Assembly: GCF_001949145.1 (NCBI RefSeq)
Contig: NW_019091722.1
Coordinates: 54,894-80,134, forward strand
From: Acanthaster planci
Lineage: Eukaryota; Echinodermata; Asteroidea; Valvatida; Acanthasteridae
DNA length: 25,241 nt
Direction of reading: 5' to 3'
Within the stretch, counting starts at the first letter, position 1, and each line of letters opens with the position of its first letter. The notes below the pieces were generated by a model. That model did not search any database. It saw nothing but the letters and a program-made list of their open reading frames with translations, and was not told the DNA's origin. Shown here piece after piece: positions 1 to 10,759 of this stretch. Made by a program: the position numbers and the translations under genes.

Positions 1-2480
1 AATACAACATGTGCTATTGTAACATGGTGATAGTATTCATCCTGCCGGGGGGGTATTTCCCATACTGGTGTGTCAAAATGGAACTTTAGTGGAGTTAAAT
101 AACTAACTATTCATAAAATATTTTGGGTTCATGTTTTGTATGACAAATATTTCTAGGCAATACAACTACATGGCATTTATTTCACCGTCTTTACACTGGC
201 TTGAATTGGCTGTTTGTGTTCAGTATTTAAATAAAAGACAACATGTACACCCATTTGTTTCTACACAAACAGAGAGATATGTTTCTAACTGAAATTTATT
301 GGTATAATCCTTATGAACATTTTTTGTGAAACATTGAGAAATCATCTGTATTCAACATATGTAAGGAATTTGACGTTTATTTTGGGTAACACTGTATGTA
401 CTCAGAATATAGAATGAGTTAGTTATTAATTTTTATTAAACTAACTTCCATAGCCTATGTTAATGGGACAAAATTATGTAAATCTTGTAAAGTGTTGTAA
501 ATATTTTCTTAAGGAAAATCTTTGAGTCACTTCTAGTCACAAAAACTTACCTTGTAACTGTTTCCTGAAGTCTTTCTTCGATTTTTGTTCCACCAAGAAG
601 AAGCATCATTATAAGAAACTGTTTTGTTCTTTCCATTTCATATCGTCACCAGACTGAAACTCAGCTACTGGTCTAGGGCTGCTAGTTCTGAGGAGAATGG
701 TTTAAAACCTCAAACTAATGCTCTGTGTACTGATAAGAGTTGGTTTGACTTACGCAGTCGAACATTTGATGAATCAAATAAGTCAAAAGATGGACAAGGT
801 AGAAATGCAAAGTAATCCAGAGGAGAAAACAAACACAAAGGTAACGGCTCTGTAATAACCAGTTTATAAGATTTAATATTCTTTTAGTGCTTTTATCAAG
901 TTTCCATCTTCACTGTTTTCTATGATGAGCAAGGTTTTCACTAGCTTCAATTATAACTATTCAAAGTAACGTTTAAATATAATACAGGATTATGTAACTG
1001 AAGGGAATGACAAATTTTCCTCGATATAAATGAAGATGATCTGCTTTCTTGCGACAAAACAGGTCCTTCCTCGTTCTATATCCTTCCTGTTGTCACTTTT
1101 GTTTCCTGATTAGAAACTCACCAAAATAAGAATAGCATGTAAGTCGACCCGCTGTAATAATTCAGTGCATGGACCGATAACACAAAAGACTTATACATCT
1201 AGTTTATCATAGTGAGTTAAGTTACCGAAAACTTAAGTCAAATATATATTTGTCTTTATATATAGATTCACGTGTGTTAAATAACAAAGCTATATACGAC
1301 AGCTTTTCCTGCACAATACTTGTAAGTTTGAAAAGACAATACCATAATCCACCACTGAATAAATCGACTGATCCTCACTCAGATTTCCCCCTTAAATCAT
1401 TGACCACCTTAAGGCTTCCCTGCCTTGTCTCTCAAAATTTCATGAGCACAGCAAGGATGAGTGAAAAACAGAAAAGCTTGTAAACGGCCTGGTTTCTGCC
1501 TCAAAATGGTTCTCTGAATTAAAACAAATGAGGGGTAAGGAGAAGTTTGCTGGTGTTTCCCGGCATGGGCGTCATAGGGACCTCTCCCCCCCCCGGTCGA
1601 ATTCTATGCAATTCCAAAGCTGATCAACTCCTGAAAAAACAAATAAGAGCAACACCAATACTATCAATAGTTTGTGCTTTCTCAAAGTCCATATCATTTC
1701 TACTGATCAGTGAACTTGGAAGTGTACTGTGTGCGCTAGTCATATCAATTGTGTTGTTACCATAGAGAGAGGAAATACCAGCTGAGCCATACGTACATCA
1801 ACTTCCTCAATTATTTCCGGGAGAGTTGTTTCCGGGAGAGTTGAACAGGTCAGTTCATCACAGTATGTAGTACGGAGGTAAAAATTTGGGTGCAGTGTTA
1901 ATGAACAATATAATAACATAATTAAAATAAAAATTACCGTACCGTTTACTAGACTCCACTCGTACTTTGTTAGCAAAGGTGTCACGTTAATCTGTCATAA
2001 TTCTCGTATTGTTGGCCTATTTCTCCTTCAGAAATGCCTACAGTTTTTAGCTGCTACGACATGTGTGCGCCACGAAGTAAAGATTAATCACACGCCTATG
2101 AAAGAGCCAGTAATTGGCTTCTTGCATTTCCCAGTATGCATGTACATATTTCCGCCGAAGCAAAGACAAAACGTCTGTTACGATAGATGTCCGAAGTCTG
2201 AATAACAAAAGCTTTGGTGTTTAAATAAACAATAAAAAATGAGTAAATTCTCCATTTCACACAGCGTCCGGTGAATCACGCACGGATGGTCTACATCATG
2301 CTTTATTCACCAATCAGACGTAAAAAAAGGTTTCTCATCCTACACAATTGTTTGTGACTGTCCAAAAAGGACATGTTTTATCAACTTATCACCGACAACT
2401 GCCCGATATCCACCAATGGAAATTGCTCATTTCATAGTGTCGGTGATCGAAGTTTAAATTGTACCTCTACCCCAAAGAGT
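1..2480. other. Non-coding AT-rich stretch, no gene supported
   Basis: No reading frame here has codon structure, domains or splice signals that I can support. The longest open frames are short and look random. Visible landmarks are a G run near 47-52, a run of nine C at 1586-1594 and a perfect 15-base tandem duplication at 1814-1843, listed separately. Confidence 0.6.
1814..1843. repeat. Perfect 15-base tandem duplication
   Basis: The unit tttccgggagagttg occurs twice head to tail (1814-1828 and 1829-1843) with no mismatch, so the duplication is recent or conserved. No coding frame spans it. Confidence 0.9.
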
Positions 2481-2499
2481 GTGCCAACATTGCATGAAC

Positions 2500-2722
2500 A
2501 TAACCTATCAGTGTGAGGTGTGTCGATGATGTAAGTGACAGCAGGCAGAGGCCAATCAAAAACCAGACCAAGCTCACCAGTCACTGCTCAGGAAATGGCC
2601 GGCCAGTTGAAAGGCATGAGCGGCTGCGTCGCCCCTCACAATGACCGCCGTCTGTCTTCATTTCTAAGCGGTTGAGCAAACGTGATTAATTGGGAGAGAA
2701 GACTGCTGTTAACATTAACAAG
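2500..2722 (+). other. Possible non-coding 5' exon ending in a consensus splice donor
   Basis: A locally GC-richer stretch ends at aacaag followed by gtgagt at 2723-2728, a strong match to the metazoan 5' splice site (AAG|GTGAGT). There is no clear open frame. It could be a 5' untranslated first exon spliced to the C1q-domain gene downstream, whose coding exon begins directly after a splice acceptor. The left boundary is unknown, and a chance donor match is a real alternative. Confidence 0.2.
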
Positions 2723-3938
2723 GTGAGTTTGGTGGCGCGCTCAGGGTTATGCCAGGGCAATTTTCTCAAATGTGCATATTTTGGAAATAATTTTATCACA
2801 TTTTGCACAGTTACCACGACAAAAGACTGACGCTAATGCCCAGGAAGACTCATGTCAATAGTTGGAATCACCCTGCGATCTAATTTGTCTTGAAATCTGA
2901 ACAGGAAATGTTTTTTAGGTTTATATCACTGTGATTTGGATTTTGGTAACGTAGCCAATCGCTTGAGCATTTCAAAAATTTCCTGAATTTGAAAGCAAAC
3001 ATTCTGAAACTGAAGGTTTGTGATCGAGATCTAGAATTACAGAGGCAACATGTCATATGATGAAGTAATGTACTTAAATTGTATGCATTCATATAAAGTT
3101 TTGCGCCAATTTCCTATCCCAAACATCTGTTCGTGTGTGTGTGGGTTTTTTGGAGGGGAGGGATTGTTTATATTTTGTTTAAATGTGTAATTTCTTCACT
3201 ATTTTATGTGTTTAGTTTGAATTACATCAAGACAGTTGGGTTGACATTGCACATTTAAATAAAAAAGTTGGTCTTGTTATTATACTCCCCTTGCTTTTCA
3301 GATTTGTGTATGAGGCTATTGTATTAAAGGGATTTTAGCTCATGTACCGTCAAGCAAAGCCAGACGCCTAATTGTGCATATGGATGAAACGTTAGTGCTG
3401 CAAGTTTGACTGGAAGTGTTTAGTGACGCCAGATTTGTTTTGCTTTCGCTGAACTGAAAGCTGCTTGTTACATGTCGGCAAATCATGGGGGGGCTAATCT
3501 TCAATCTGCTGACAGAGATATTTGGAACTTCTGAGCAATCGAAAGAATTCAAGTCAATTTGAATGTTTTCTCACTGTTTGAAACACAAACCATTCATCTG
3601 AATAGTTTGATTTTCTGGGTGATCTTTTGTTAGGAGCATTTTACATCGAAACTAGAACGAGAACCTGAAAGTGAAAATCTCTTGTGCCACTCCAACAGTG
3701 AGAAGTGACACCAAAGAGGAAAAACCACTTTAGTACATTCTTGATTCTAACCATATTCGATAATCCAGGAAAAGGATAAAACCACTTTTGAAACATGACC
3801 AAAACACATGCTTGTTTATTGCAAACAGCTGAAATCAATTACATTAATAAAACTCATGAATATTAATTCATTTAAAATTCATGCAAAATTGGACCACTAG
3901 CCCCACACCTGGGGCAAGTGGACCACATCACAAAACCT

Positions 3939-3980
3939 TATCACTCGCTACCAAAAGAGTATCACTCGCCACCAAAATAG
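3939..3980. repeat. Two-copy 21-base tandem repeat
   Basis: Units 3939-3959 and 3960-3980 both read tatcactcg-accaaaa-ag with two mismatches in 21 bases. Just upstream, ggaccac occurs twice around a small hairpin (cccc-acacct-gggg, 3901-3914). No gene is associated. Confidence 0.85.
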
Positions 3981-4743
3981 TACGAAATTAATATTGGAGT
4001 CAGTAAATTAATGGTAAAACACTGAAATTGGTAATCGTAATTATCTCAGAATCACCAGAGTTTAAAAAAAATAGTAAAAAAAATTCTATACCTGCAGTCA
4101 GGTAATTTCTGTTTGGGGGATCTTTAGCTTAATATGGAGTCAGTTAATTTGGGCATTTACCATAAATCATGATTTGAAGCTTATTATATAAGTTTATCAT
4201 TATTTCTCTCTTGGGCCTCGATATATGTTCAGCTTAATGTATGAACTAAATTGGATACAATTGTTTAAACACAACTGGTCAATTTCATAAGCTTTTTATT
4301 TAATTTGGTCTAAGAGTCGGCCAGTTGCCCCCATAAACTAATTGTCCCACCCTCCCCTATCTAGCTTGTTACAGCTTCATTTGAATCTATTTAACCTAAT
4401 ACGGATATTGGCAGAATATTTGAAAGATACTCGGACAATTTTGCTTCTACTTTTGATTTCAAACCGAAAGGACCACGCCCTCTTTTGTAATGTTACATTG
4501 GCTTTTTTAGTCGTTTCTTTGCTGTTGATGTATTCACAAATGTGGGTTTTGGGTCACATTTTGACTTTGAATGGAAGAATCAGTTTAATAAAGACACACA
4601 TAGAAATAGTACATATCACATGAACAAAAAGGGAAAATCCGTATAGTTAGATTAGACTTCGATGCTTTGCATTTATTTTTCCCTTAACAATCAGTAACCT
4701 TTGCTATGTAAACACCCTGTGATTTTATTGACATAAATTGCAG

Positions 4744-4803
4744 GTTACACACTCCACTCGTTTTCGACTTCAGGAGATAACGGAGACGACACTTGTCACT
4801 AGA
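4744..4803 (+). other. Possible 60-base untranslated internal exon
   Basis: The stretch is bounded on the left by ttgcag (acceptor AG at 4742-4743) and on the right by aga|gtaagta (donor from 4804), a near-perfect 5' splice site. It is more GC-rich than its flanks. It lies 1.8 kb upstream of the coding exon of the C1q-domain gene on the same strand, so it could be a 5' untranslated exon of that gene. The acceptor lacks a long pyrimidine tract, so it might instead be part of a first exon. No protein evidence exists. Confidence 0.25.
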
Positions 4804-5154
4804 GTAAGTATCCTTGTGATCCGTCCCCTTTGTTTTGAATAGAAATATATATTATTGAGCAAAAGGCAATTTGGTTTTCATGGAAGATGAAATAATTATC
4901 TTAAAATAGACTTGAGGCAATTAATTTAAAGCAAACAGTAAAAGTTGTAAATGCCTAACAGGAAACGGGAGAATGTTGCAAGTACCAGGAATATCAGTCG
5001 AGGAATTCAAAATGAACAGGATATCATTCGACTTCGTTTTGGAACCTGTGACAGAATGATGAATATTTAAATGAAAGCAGCAAATATTGGCAACACACTT
5101 CATTTCAAATTCACCTCGTTGAATATGCTTATTGATTTGCATTATTTAGTCAAG

Positions 5155-5400
5155 CCCCTCTGTTGGCAGCGTGTCGAACTTTGTCACCCTAGTGCATGTT
5201 AAGGGCGTAGCTCGGGTGGCCCGCGTAAAAGGGTTCCCGGGTTGCTAGGGATAGCGTCCCAGCCGAAGAAGTTCGTTCATTCTTGTATCTGACCCGACAT
5301 GGACGGGGAGAGGGCGCTATATCCCTACCATTGGGGGCTCCTTTGATACTTACTGCGTATCGCTGGTTCACAGACCACTAGGAAACACGAGCGTTGCACT
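5155..5400. other. Unexplained GC-rich island in AT-rich DNA
   Basis: This block is clearly richer in G and C than the sequence on either side and has sharp edges, which suggests an inserted repeat. It contains gtagctcgggtgg (5208-5220), which resembles a tRNA A box, but I find no matching B box at a proper distance and no inverted or direct terminal repeats. The open frames on either strand are short and show no domain. Confidence 0.35.
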
Positions 5401-6536
5401 GTCATCGTTACAAACAAAATGAATTAATAACTGTATGAATAAATAACTAAATGAATAAAGGTTGACAGGTGAGCAAAATCTAAAACCTGATTGGTCTAGT
5501 GTAATGACATGGCCATAATTGTGATCCCAAGCAAACTGTCTTTTGAAAGCTTGGCTTGTGAACAGCATTTTGACTGGCTTGGCAACAGTTTTTTACCGTT
5601 CACTCTAAGTAATAAGAGATTAAAAGAGGTCGCTTTACATGCCATTAGAGGACACGGGTACTTGGAGAGGCCCTTTAATACGGTGTTCATAACTAAAGGG
5701 GTGTTTCAAGCCCTTTTCGCCACCATTGTATGATGTAATTCTAGGGACAAGATTTTTAAATCCCAAAGTGTAAGTTGGCACCACTGATTAGTTTGTAATT
5801 TGGTGGGTCACATCCACAACACATACCAGCCATAATATGTACATCGAATTTTGCTTAACGCAGAATGCTTACCAGCCAATTGTAGTCAGTTAGGACTGCT
5901 GTGTATTTGTGAAGCTTGGCCATTCTAGATTGCACATGCAGCCTCGAAATCTGGACCATAACCAAAAACTGCATGGGCTTTATCTCATGAGTTCTGAATT
6001 TGATTATAGGAATAACGAAACACCTTTTGAAAAAAAGGTGTAAGTCAAGAAAAGCGGTCAAATGAAAAAAATGTAAGTTTTGTGGCGCAAACTCCTGGGA
6101 CTACAGGGCGTCCAATGTGGGAAATCAACATTCTGTTTCTACAAACAAGAATGGCGTGTGCTCTTTCCCTTTGAAAAGAGCACTTTCCATGGCCAACTGT
6201 AATCAGTGTCATATGCCTCTTCGACAATTTCAACACTGTGTGTCATCTTGGTGCAGCATTTTTCACCGGTAATTTGTAGATTTTGAACAACATTTTAAAT
6301 GCGATTGTGGGACGTTGTGATTTCTAATTTCCTCTTTTCTTTGTTGTTTTTAATTTGGTGGAGGCTGCCCTGGCCTGTTGCTTTGTGACGAAAAGGGGGA
6401 TAAATATTTTCCCAGGTTAATCTGAGTTATGTATTTCTATTCAAAGTTTCGCTTCAGCTTATTATTCATGTGTTGACAGATATTTGCTAAACTCCAACAT
6501 AATTATGTGTGTCTCGCTTTTCCTTTTCATTTTTTT

Positions 6537-6578
6537 TCTAACTTACCTAAGCTTTTTCATTCCCTTAATTTCTCACAG
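6537..6578 (+). promoter_or_regulatory. 3' splice site directly before the C1q-gene ATG
   Basis: A branch-point-like ctaac at 6537-6541 is followed by a pyrimidine-rich tract and tttctcacag, with AG at 6577-6578. The next base starts the ATG at 6579. This decides the start codon. The upstream in-frame ATG at 6507 would add 24 residues that are only the translation of the pyrimidine tract and would bury the signal peptide, so 6579 is preferred. Confidence 0.7.
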
Positions 6579-7388
6579 ATGCATCTCAGGTTTGCCATCA
6601 CCTTATCATTTGTCATCCTTCTCTGTACCTCTATTGAGCTCCGAGCTACCATTACTGGGCCGGCTCCTGCGGACGGTGATGGTCCTGGGTCTCAAGTATG
6701 TCCAATGTGCTGCCAGGGACCTGCTGGGACACCCGGAATTCCGGGCCTACCAGGAAACCAGGGTCAGTTTGGCCATGCAGGGGCGAAGGGCGATAGTGGG
6801 GTCAAGGGTCAGAAGGGTGAGCTTGGTCCTATTGGCGCTGTTGGGAACCCTGGCCCCAAAGGGAACGATGGAATGGGCCTGCCAGGTAAGGTAGGTCCCA
6901 GAGGTCCGCCTGGTTTAGTTGGAGGCACTGGGGAAGCGGGGGTCAAAGGTCAAAAGGGTGAGCCAGGACAGAATTCAGATAATTCTGCCAACCGGGTAGC
7001 TTTCACTGTGACACGGACAAGCCCCTCGGATATTTCCACGAGCCATAACACCCGTTTGCCTTTCCAGCATGCCTGGACGCTCCTGCAGGGTGCCAACTTT
7101 GATCTCCCAACGGGTACATTCACATGTAGTTTGCCAGGCACTTACGTGTTCAAGTTCTCTGTATGTAAGTACTACCCTAGCAGTCTCTATGTTCATCTTT
7201 GGAAAAACGACGACCGGGTTGTCTCTGGCTTTAGTACTGATTCCGCTACCTATGAGCAGGTGTCTGGAAGCGCGTTGCTGGTTCTACAGCCACGAGACTC
7301 AGTGTATCTGACAATGTATGGTAAGGCATACAGTGAGTCAACATATCATTACACCTCATTTAGCGGCCTTCTCCTTTACGCTGAATAA
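6579..7388 (+). CDS. Secreted collagen-stalk C1q-domain protein (C1q/CTRP-like), 269 residues
   Basis: This is a complete single coding exon. Residues 1-23 form a signal peptide (hydrophobic LSFVILLCTSIE), so the protein is secreted. A short linker leads to CPMCC (Cys41, 44, 45), well placed for inter-chain disulfides. Collagen Gly-X-Y repeats run from residue 47 to 132: 17 triplets, one broken unit (Gly-Met at 98-99) and 11 more triplets, with several Gly-X-Lys-Gly sites suited to lysine hydroxylation. Residues 137-269 are a globular C1q domain with the family motifs VAFTVTR, F-D-TGTFTC-PGTYVFKFSV, KND and SGSALLVL, ending in SFSGLLLYAE. Proteins of this design form trimers and often act as pattern-recognition or complement-related lectins; the ligand cannot be read from sequence. 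Length fits C1q and CTRP chains (about 240-300). The start follows a splice acceptor, so the 5' UTR is probably in another exon. Orthology to one vertebrate C1q or CTRP gene is not claimed. Confidence 0.93.
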   Translation: MHLRFAITLSFVILLCTSIELRATITGPAPADGDGPGSQVCPMCCQGPAGTPGIPGLPGNQGQFGHAGAKGDSGVKGQKGELGPIGAVGNPGPKGNDGMGLPGKVGPRGPPGLVGGTGEAGVKGQKGEPGQNSDNSANRVAFTVTRTSPSDISTSHNTRLPFQHAWTLLQGANFDLPTGTFTCSLPGTYVFKFSVCKYYPSSLYVHLWKNDDRVVSGFSTDSATYEQVSGSALLVLQPRDSVYLTMYGKAYSESTYHYTSFSGLLLYAE

Positions 7389-7389
7389 A
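7384..7389 (+). terminator. AATAAA overlapping the stop codon (probably incidental)
   Basis: The last codon GAA, the stop TAA and the next base together spell AATAAA. A poly(A) site governed by it would lie 10-30 bases beyond the stop. The second signal at 7450 has the better downstream context, so this one is probably a coincidence or a weak alternative. Confidence 0.3.
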
Positions 7390-7449
7390 CAGCAGACAGG
7401 CATTAATGTACACATGGGTCTGTGCATGTTTGGTGTATGTTTATATTAA

Positions 7450-7455
7450 AATAAA
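7450..7455 (+). terminator. Likely poly(A) signal of the C1q-domain gene
   Basis: AATAAA lies 62 bases after the stop codon and is followed by a U/GU-rich stretch (cttttgttgcctttttattt, from about 7460), which is the normal arrangement of a metazoan polyadenylation site. It predicts a very short 3' UTR of about 80-100 bases. Confidence 0.65.
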
Positions 7456-7970
7456 ACGCAACTTTTGTTGCCTTTTTATTTTCATTTCCTTTAGCACCAT
7501 GAATAAAAACTCCTGCGGCGTTGTGACCGTAGGACACTGCTCATATTTTTTTATGAAGTAAAGGCCAACATTCCTTGCTATCTGCACTTTGTTTAAATTC
7601 AAATGTTCCTTCAAAACGCTTGTTTTCACAAAGTGAATGTTAAAAACTGATTTTTTGGCATTTATTAACGCATCACATACTACACAATCATTGCATTGAT
7701 ATAAAACAAAATAAATCTGAAACATAACATAAATCCGATGTTCCGGGGGAGTCTAAACGGCAAATTTATTTACAATTCTTTCGCCAAGTTGTGTGTTAGT
7801 GGGCATTTAATACTGTTCAATTAAGAAATTTGAGAGACATATAATGAGCCCACATTAAGATTGTAACCGATATGACGCCCTGACGCCAGTCTATCCATAG
7901 AAATAGTTGTTCACACTACCCGCTGCTAACATCTGACTCGGACCAGCCAGCCGACACAGGCAAGCTCTGT

Positions 7971-8028
7971 GTTTGAGTAGTTGAGACGTTTGCACTGATA
8001 AGCAAGAAGTCGTGGGCTCAAGTCCCAC
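7971..8028 (+). repeat. tRNA-like core, probably a SINE head or tRNA pseudogene
   Basis: Three of the four tRNA arms can be folded with normal spacing. The D stem is 7971-7974 with 7984-7987. The anticodon stem is 7989-7993 with 8002-8006. The variable region has 5 bases. The T stem gtggg/cccac is 8012-8016 with 8024-8028 around ctcaagt. The segment ggctcaagtcc is a near match to a polymerase III B box. The anticodon loop has eight bases (actgataa) instead of seven and looks isoleucine-like (GAT). The expected acceptor strands (7962-7968 and 8029-8035) do not pair, so this is not a working tRNA. A run of ten T at 8058-8067 could be a pol III terminator. Confidence 0.6.
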
Positions 8029-8099
8029 CTTGGTACGCTTGTGCTTTGTTTGGTGTGTTTTTTTTTTCATAAACTTTTGGGGAAAAACACTCGGTATAC

Positions 8100-10400
8100 A
8101 TTTTAAAATGCAAGTCGGGCGGGGAAAAAAATAAAGTAACCACAGTAAGCTTGTGAACTTTTTTCAAACTCTTGAACAAGCACTGACTGTACAGTGTTTA
8201 TAAATATATATTTTGGGTAAGAGCACAACCCGTCATATATAAAAACTAACACCTTCTCAACGCAAAGTACCTGTTGAAAACATCGAGACTGGTTACCGAC
8301 GCAGGTCAGAAAAACGACTCAGTTGAACCCATTCACGGGAAATCATCCTCAGGCATAACGTTTATATAAATAATCAATGTAGGACTCCGTTCAGCGTGTG
8401 ACTTTTGCTTCAGCCTGGCCTGCCTGAGGCCACGTATGAATCACTTGCCTGTTGCTTGAAGTCAGTCATTAATATCGACTCAATCTGAGGCAGCGGCAGG
8501 CCGATACAATATACTTGTACGTAATTTAAGGCCTTAACCTAGTGCAATTTCTTGGGGAAATATTGTTAAATGTAATGATTAACCATACTTTACAAGGAGC
8601 ATTTAATGAGCAGAAACTTTGCCTTTGTCTAATTGCTGACGTTCATATAGCAGTGTTGATAATCTAACTAGGTTGAAAAAAGTAGAAGGCCATTTTTGTA
8701 TCACTTAGTTGTTAAAATCTTACTGAACACGTGCTGTAAAAGTTTAGCAGCACACATGGAAGTTGTTATCAAATTATTAACTGTAAGTATACATCTAACT
8801 AATTGAGCGAGTGAAGGTCATTTGTCTAAAGCTTGTAAGTCTTAAATTAACGCCAGGACCCATTTACATAATGCGCGACTTGACTTGCATTTTGACAAAT
8901 AAGTTTTGTGGCTTACTTGTATTTTGACAAAATTATTTTGTGAATTGACCTGACTGCACCTGTTATCAAATGACTTAACTAAAATGACTTACGTACATCT
9001 CACTCAATCCAAAGAACACTTAGTTTTGTACGTAGCAATATTTTCATGCTGTTCCATCGGTTAACTGAGACTGGTAACGCTTTGGTCTTGTCAAAATCAC
9101 CCCTATACCCCATTCCAGAATTCCAACCCATCGCAACACATGACACCTGTGGAACCCATGTACGCTTTAGCAATTAATGAATGTAGCAGCTGCCAAATAC
9201 AACAACTGCTTACTTTCTCCGTAGTCAGCTTCTTCGGCAAAAACAATAGTTTTCTTTCATTGTCGATTCTGTAATATCAGAGGCACTTCCCCTTATATAT
9301 GAAAAGGAACACCACATACATATATGTTTTTCTCTCGACAATTATAACGATCAGAGGTGATAGACTGCAGAGTTTTTTAACATTGGTCTACAGAGATGAC
9401 CTCTCTACACCAGTGATTTGGATTCCCTTATTATCTGGCTGCACAGGCTCCAAACGAGCAAAACAGATTTGGGCAAAAATACCTGTACATGGTGATACTA
9501 CGTTTTTATATCTCTGACTGCGTAAGTAAGAATGTACCAATGAAGAGGGAAAAAAATATGTGAAAAGTTACTCACATTTATGTCCGCAACGGAACTTGTA
9601 ATTTTTGACCGTATAGTTAAAAGTGTGTGTATGTTCTTTGTGTGTGTGTTAATCAACCGTTTATATCCTTACAACACATAAATTTGAAACTGGTGCTCAG
9701 AAAGGTTGTATAATTGTAAGTAGTCACAATTGTTAAATTGAAACTGTAAGAATGTACTTGTAGTAAAGAACTGGTTTTTAAAAGACCTTGATGTATTCGT
9801 TTCGAGACACATACCTAAAATACCATGAAAGGTACTTTATTAAAAGCTGCCTTCCGAGTTGTGTTAAAGTGCAAGATTTCGATTTCTTTCTAAAGATTGT
9901 CCAATTATCTTTTTTATCTGCAAAGGAAAACTCATTCCTAATTATTGTGCTTTCATTTAAAGACACAACGTATCTCTGAAGAAAATTGACGCTTTTCCTT
10001 TAGAATGGGCCACTGGACATCAGCGAAAATCCTTCCGTGGTAATCTGTGGTAGAAATGTGTGCGATAATTCATGTCTATAGCCAAACGAGATTTTCAATT
10101 TGTAACTGTTTCTTTAAACTCCATTTTACGTACTTCCTTCTTGATATTAATCAAGGACTTACATTCTTGTAGGTCAAAAATCAACTCGTAAAAGATGTTT
10201 TAAGAGGCAGTGTATTTTCTCATAATGCTTCATTATTGTTGAAATATTACTGTCAAAGTGAACTCTGAATAAAGACGATTGTCTCAAAAAATGCCTAGAT
10301 TTGAATTTATTGTTGAATTTCATATTGTTGAATGAATTGTCATCATATATCATGGTTTTAGTGGGAAGACCTGCAATCTTGGACAATAGCTAAAGGCTCT
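8100..10400. other. AT-rich stretch without a supportable gene
   Basis: No frame shows a domain, codon pattern or paired splice signals. A degenerate 32-base tandem repeat (8883-8946) and a (TG)n-rich patch (about 9624-9650) are the only structures seen. Confidence 0.6.
8883..8946. repeat. Degenerate two-copy 32-base tandem repeat
   Basis: Units 8883-8914 and 8915-8946 share acttg-attttgacaaa and ttttgtg in register, with about 7 mismatches in 32 positions. It is old and non-coding. Confidence 0.75.
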
Positions 10401-10418
10401 CCAGCCCCCAACCCCACT

Positions 10419-10449
10419 GACAGGACAACACAGTTAATGTTGTCCTGTC
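10419..10449. repeat. Perfect 11-base inverted repeat (hairpin)
   Basis: gacaggacaac at 10419-10429 and its exact reverse complement at 10439-10449 flank a nine-base loop. It lies about 300 bases before the first recognisable coding remnant of the DIRS-type retrotransposon. It may belong to that element's 5' non-coding region, but this is not shown. Confidence 0.85.
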
Positions 10450-10759
10450 CAGCCAGAGCAAAGAGCGCACGCGTAGACCCAACGTTGTGTCTACAGAGCT
10501 GTTTGGCGTGTTCTCTAGTGTTATTAGTTGAAAACAAAAGAAAAAAGTGGCAGCCTACTGGTAAGTATAGACAAAATGCATATTTCGGGCAAATTGTACG
10601 GGAGAAAGCAAAGAGATAATTATCCCTTTTGTATTGTGTGCGTACAGATTTGCGAGAATGCATCGTAAACAATTTTTCATTTCAACCAATTTTGCATTAC
10701 ATGTATTTTTATCGCATTATATCAGAGTTGTTTGATATCTGTGCTTCTTCATTCACGCT

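Noticed and set aside
5205-5245. tRNA gene or SINE head suggested by an A-box-like gtagctcgggtgg
   Set aside because: No B box at the proper spacing and no foldable arms, unlike the region at 7971-8028.
6507-6578. Upstream in-frame ATG that would lengthen the C1q-domain protein by 24 residues
   Set aside because: The added part is only the translated pyrimidine tract of a good splice acceptor, and it would put a second hydrophobic stretch before a clean signal peptide.
6484-6894. 136-codon + strand frame overlapping the collagen region
   Set aside because: It is a shadow of the GC-rich Gly-X-Y repeats in another frame; no domain, and the C1q frame explains the sequence.
7441-7725. 94-codon minus-strand frame just past the C1q gene
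   Set aside because: AT-driven composition, no recognised motif, no splice signals, and it overlaps the likely poly(A) region of the C1q gene.
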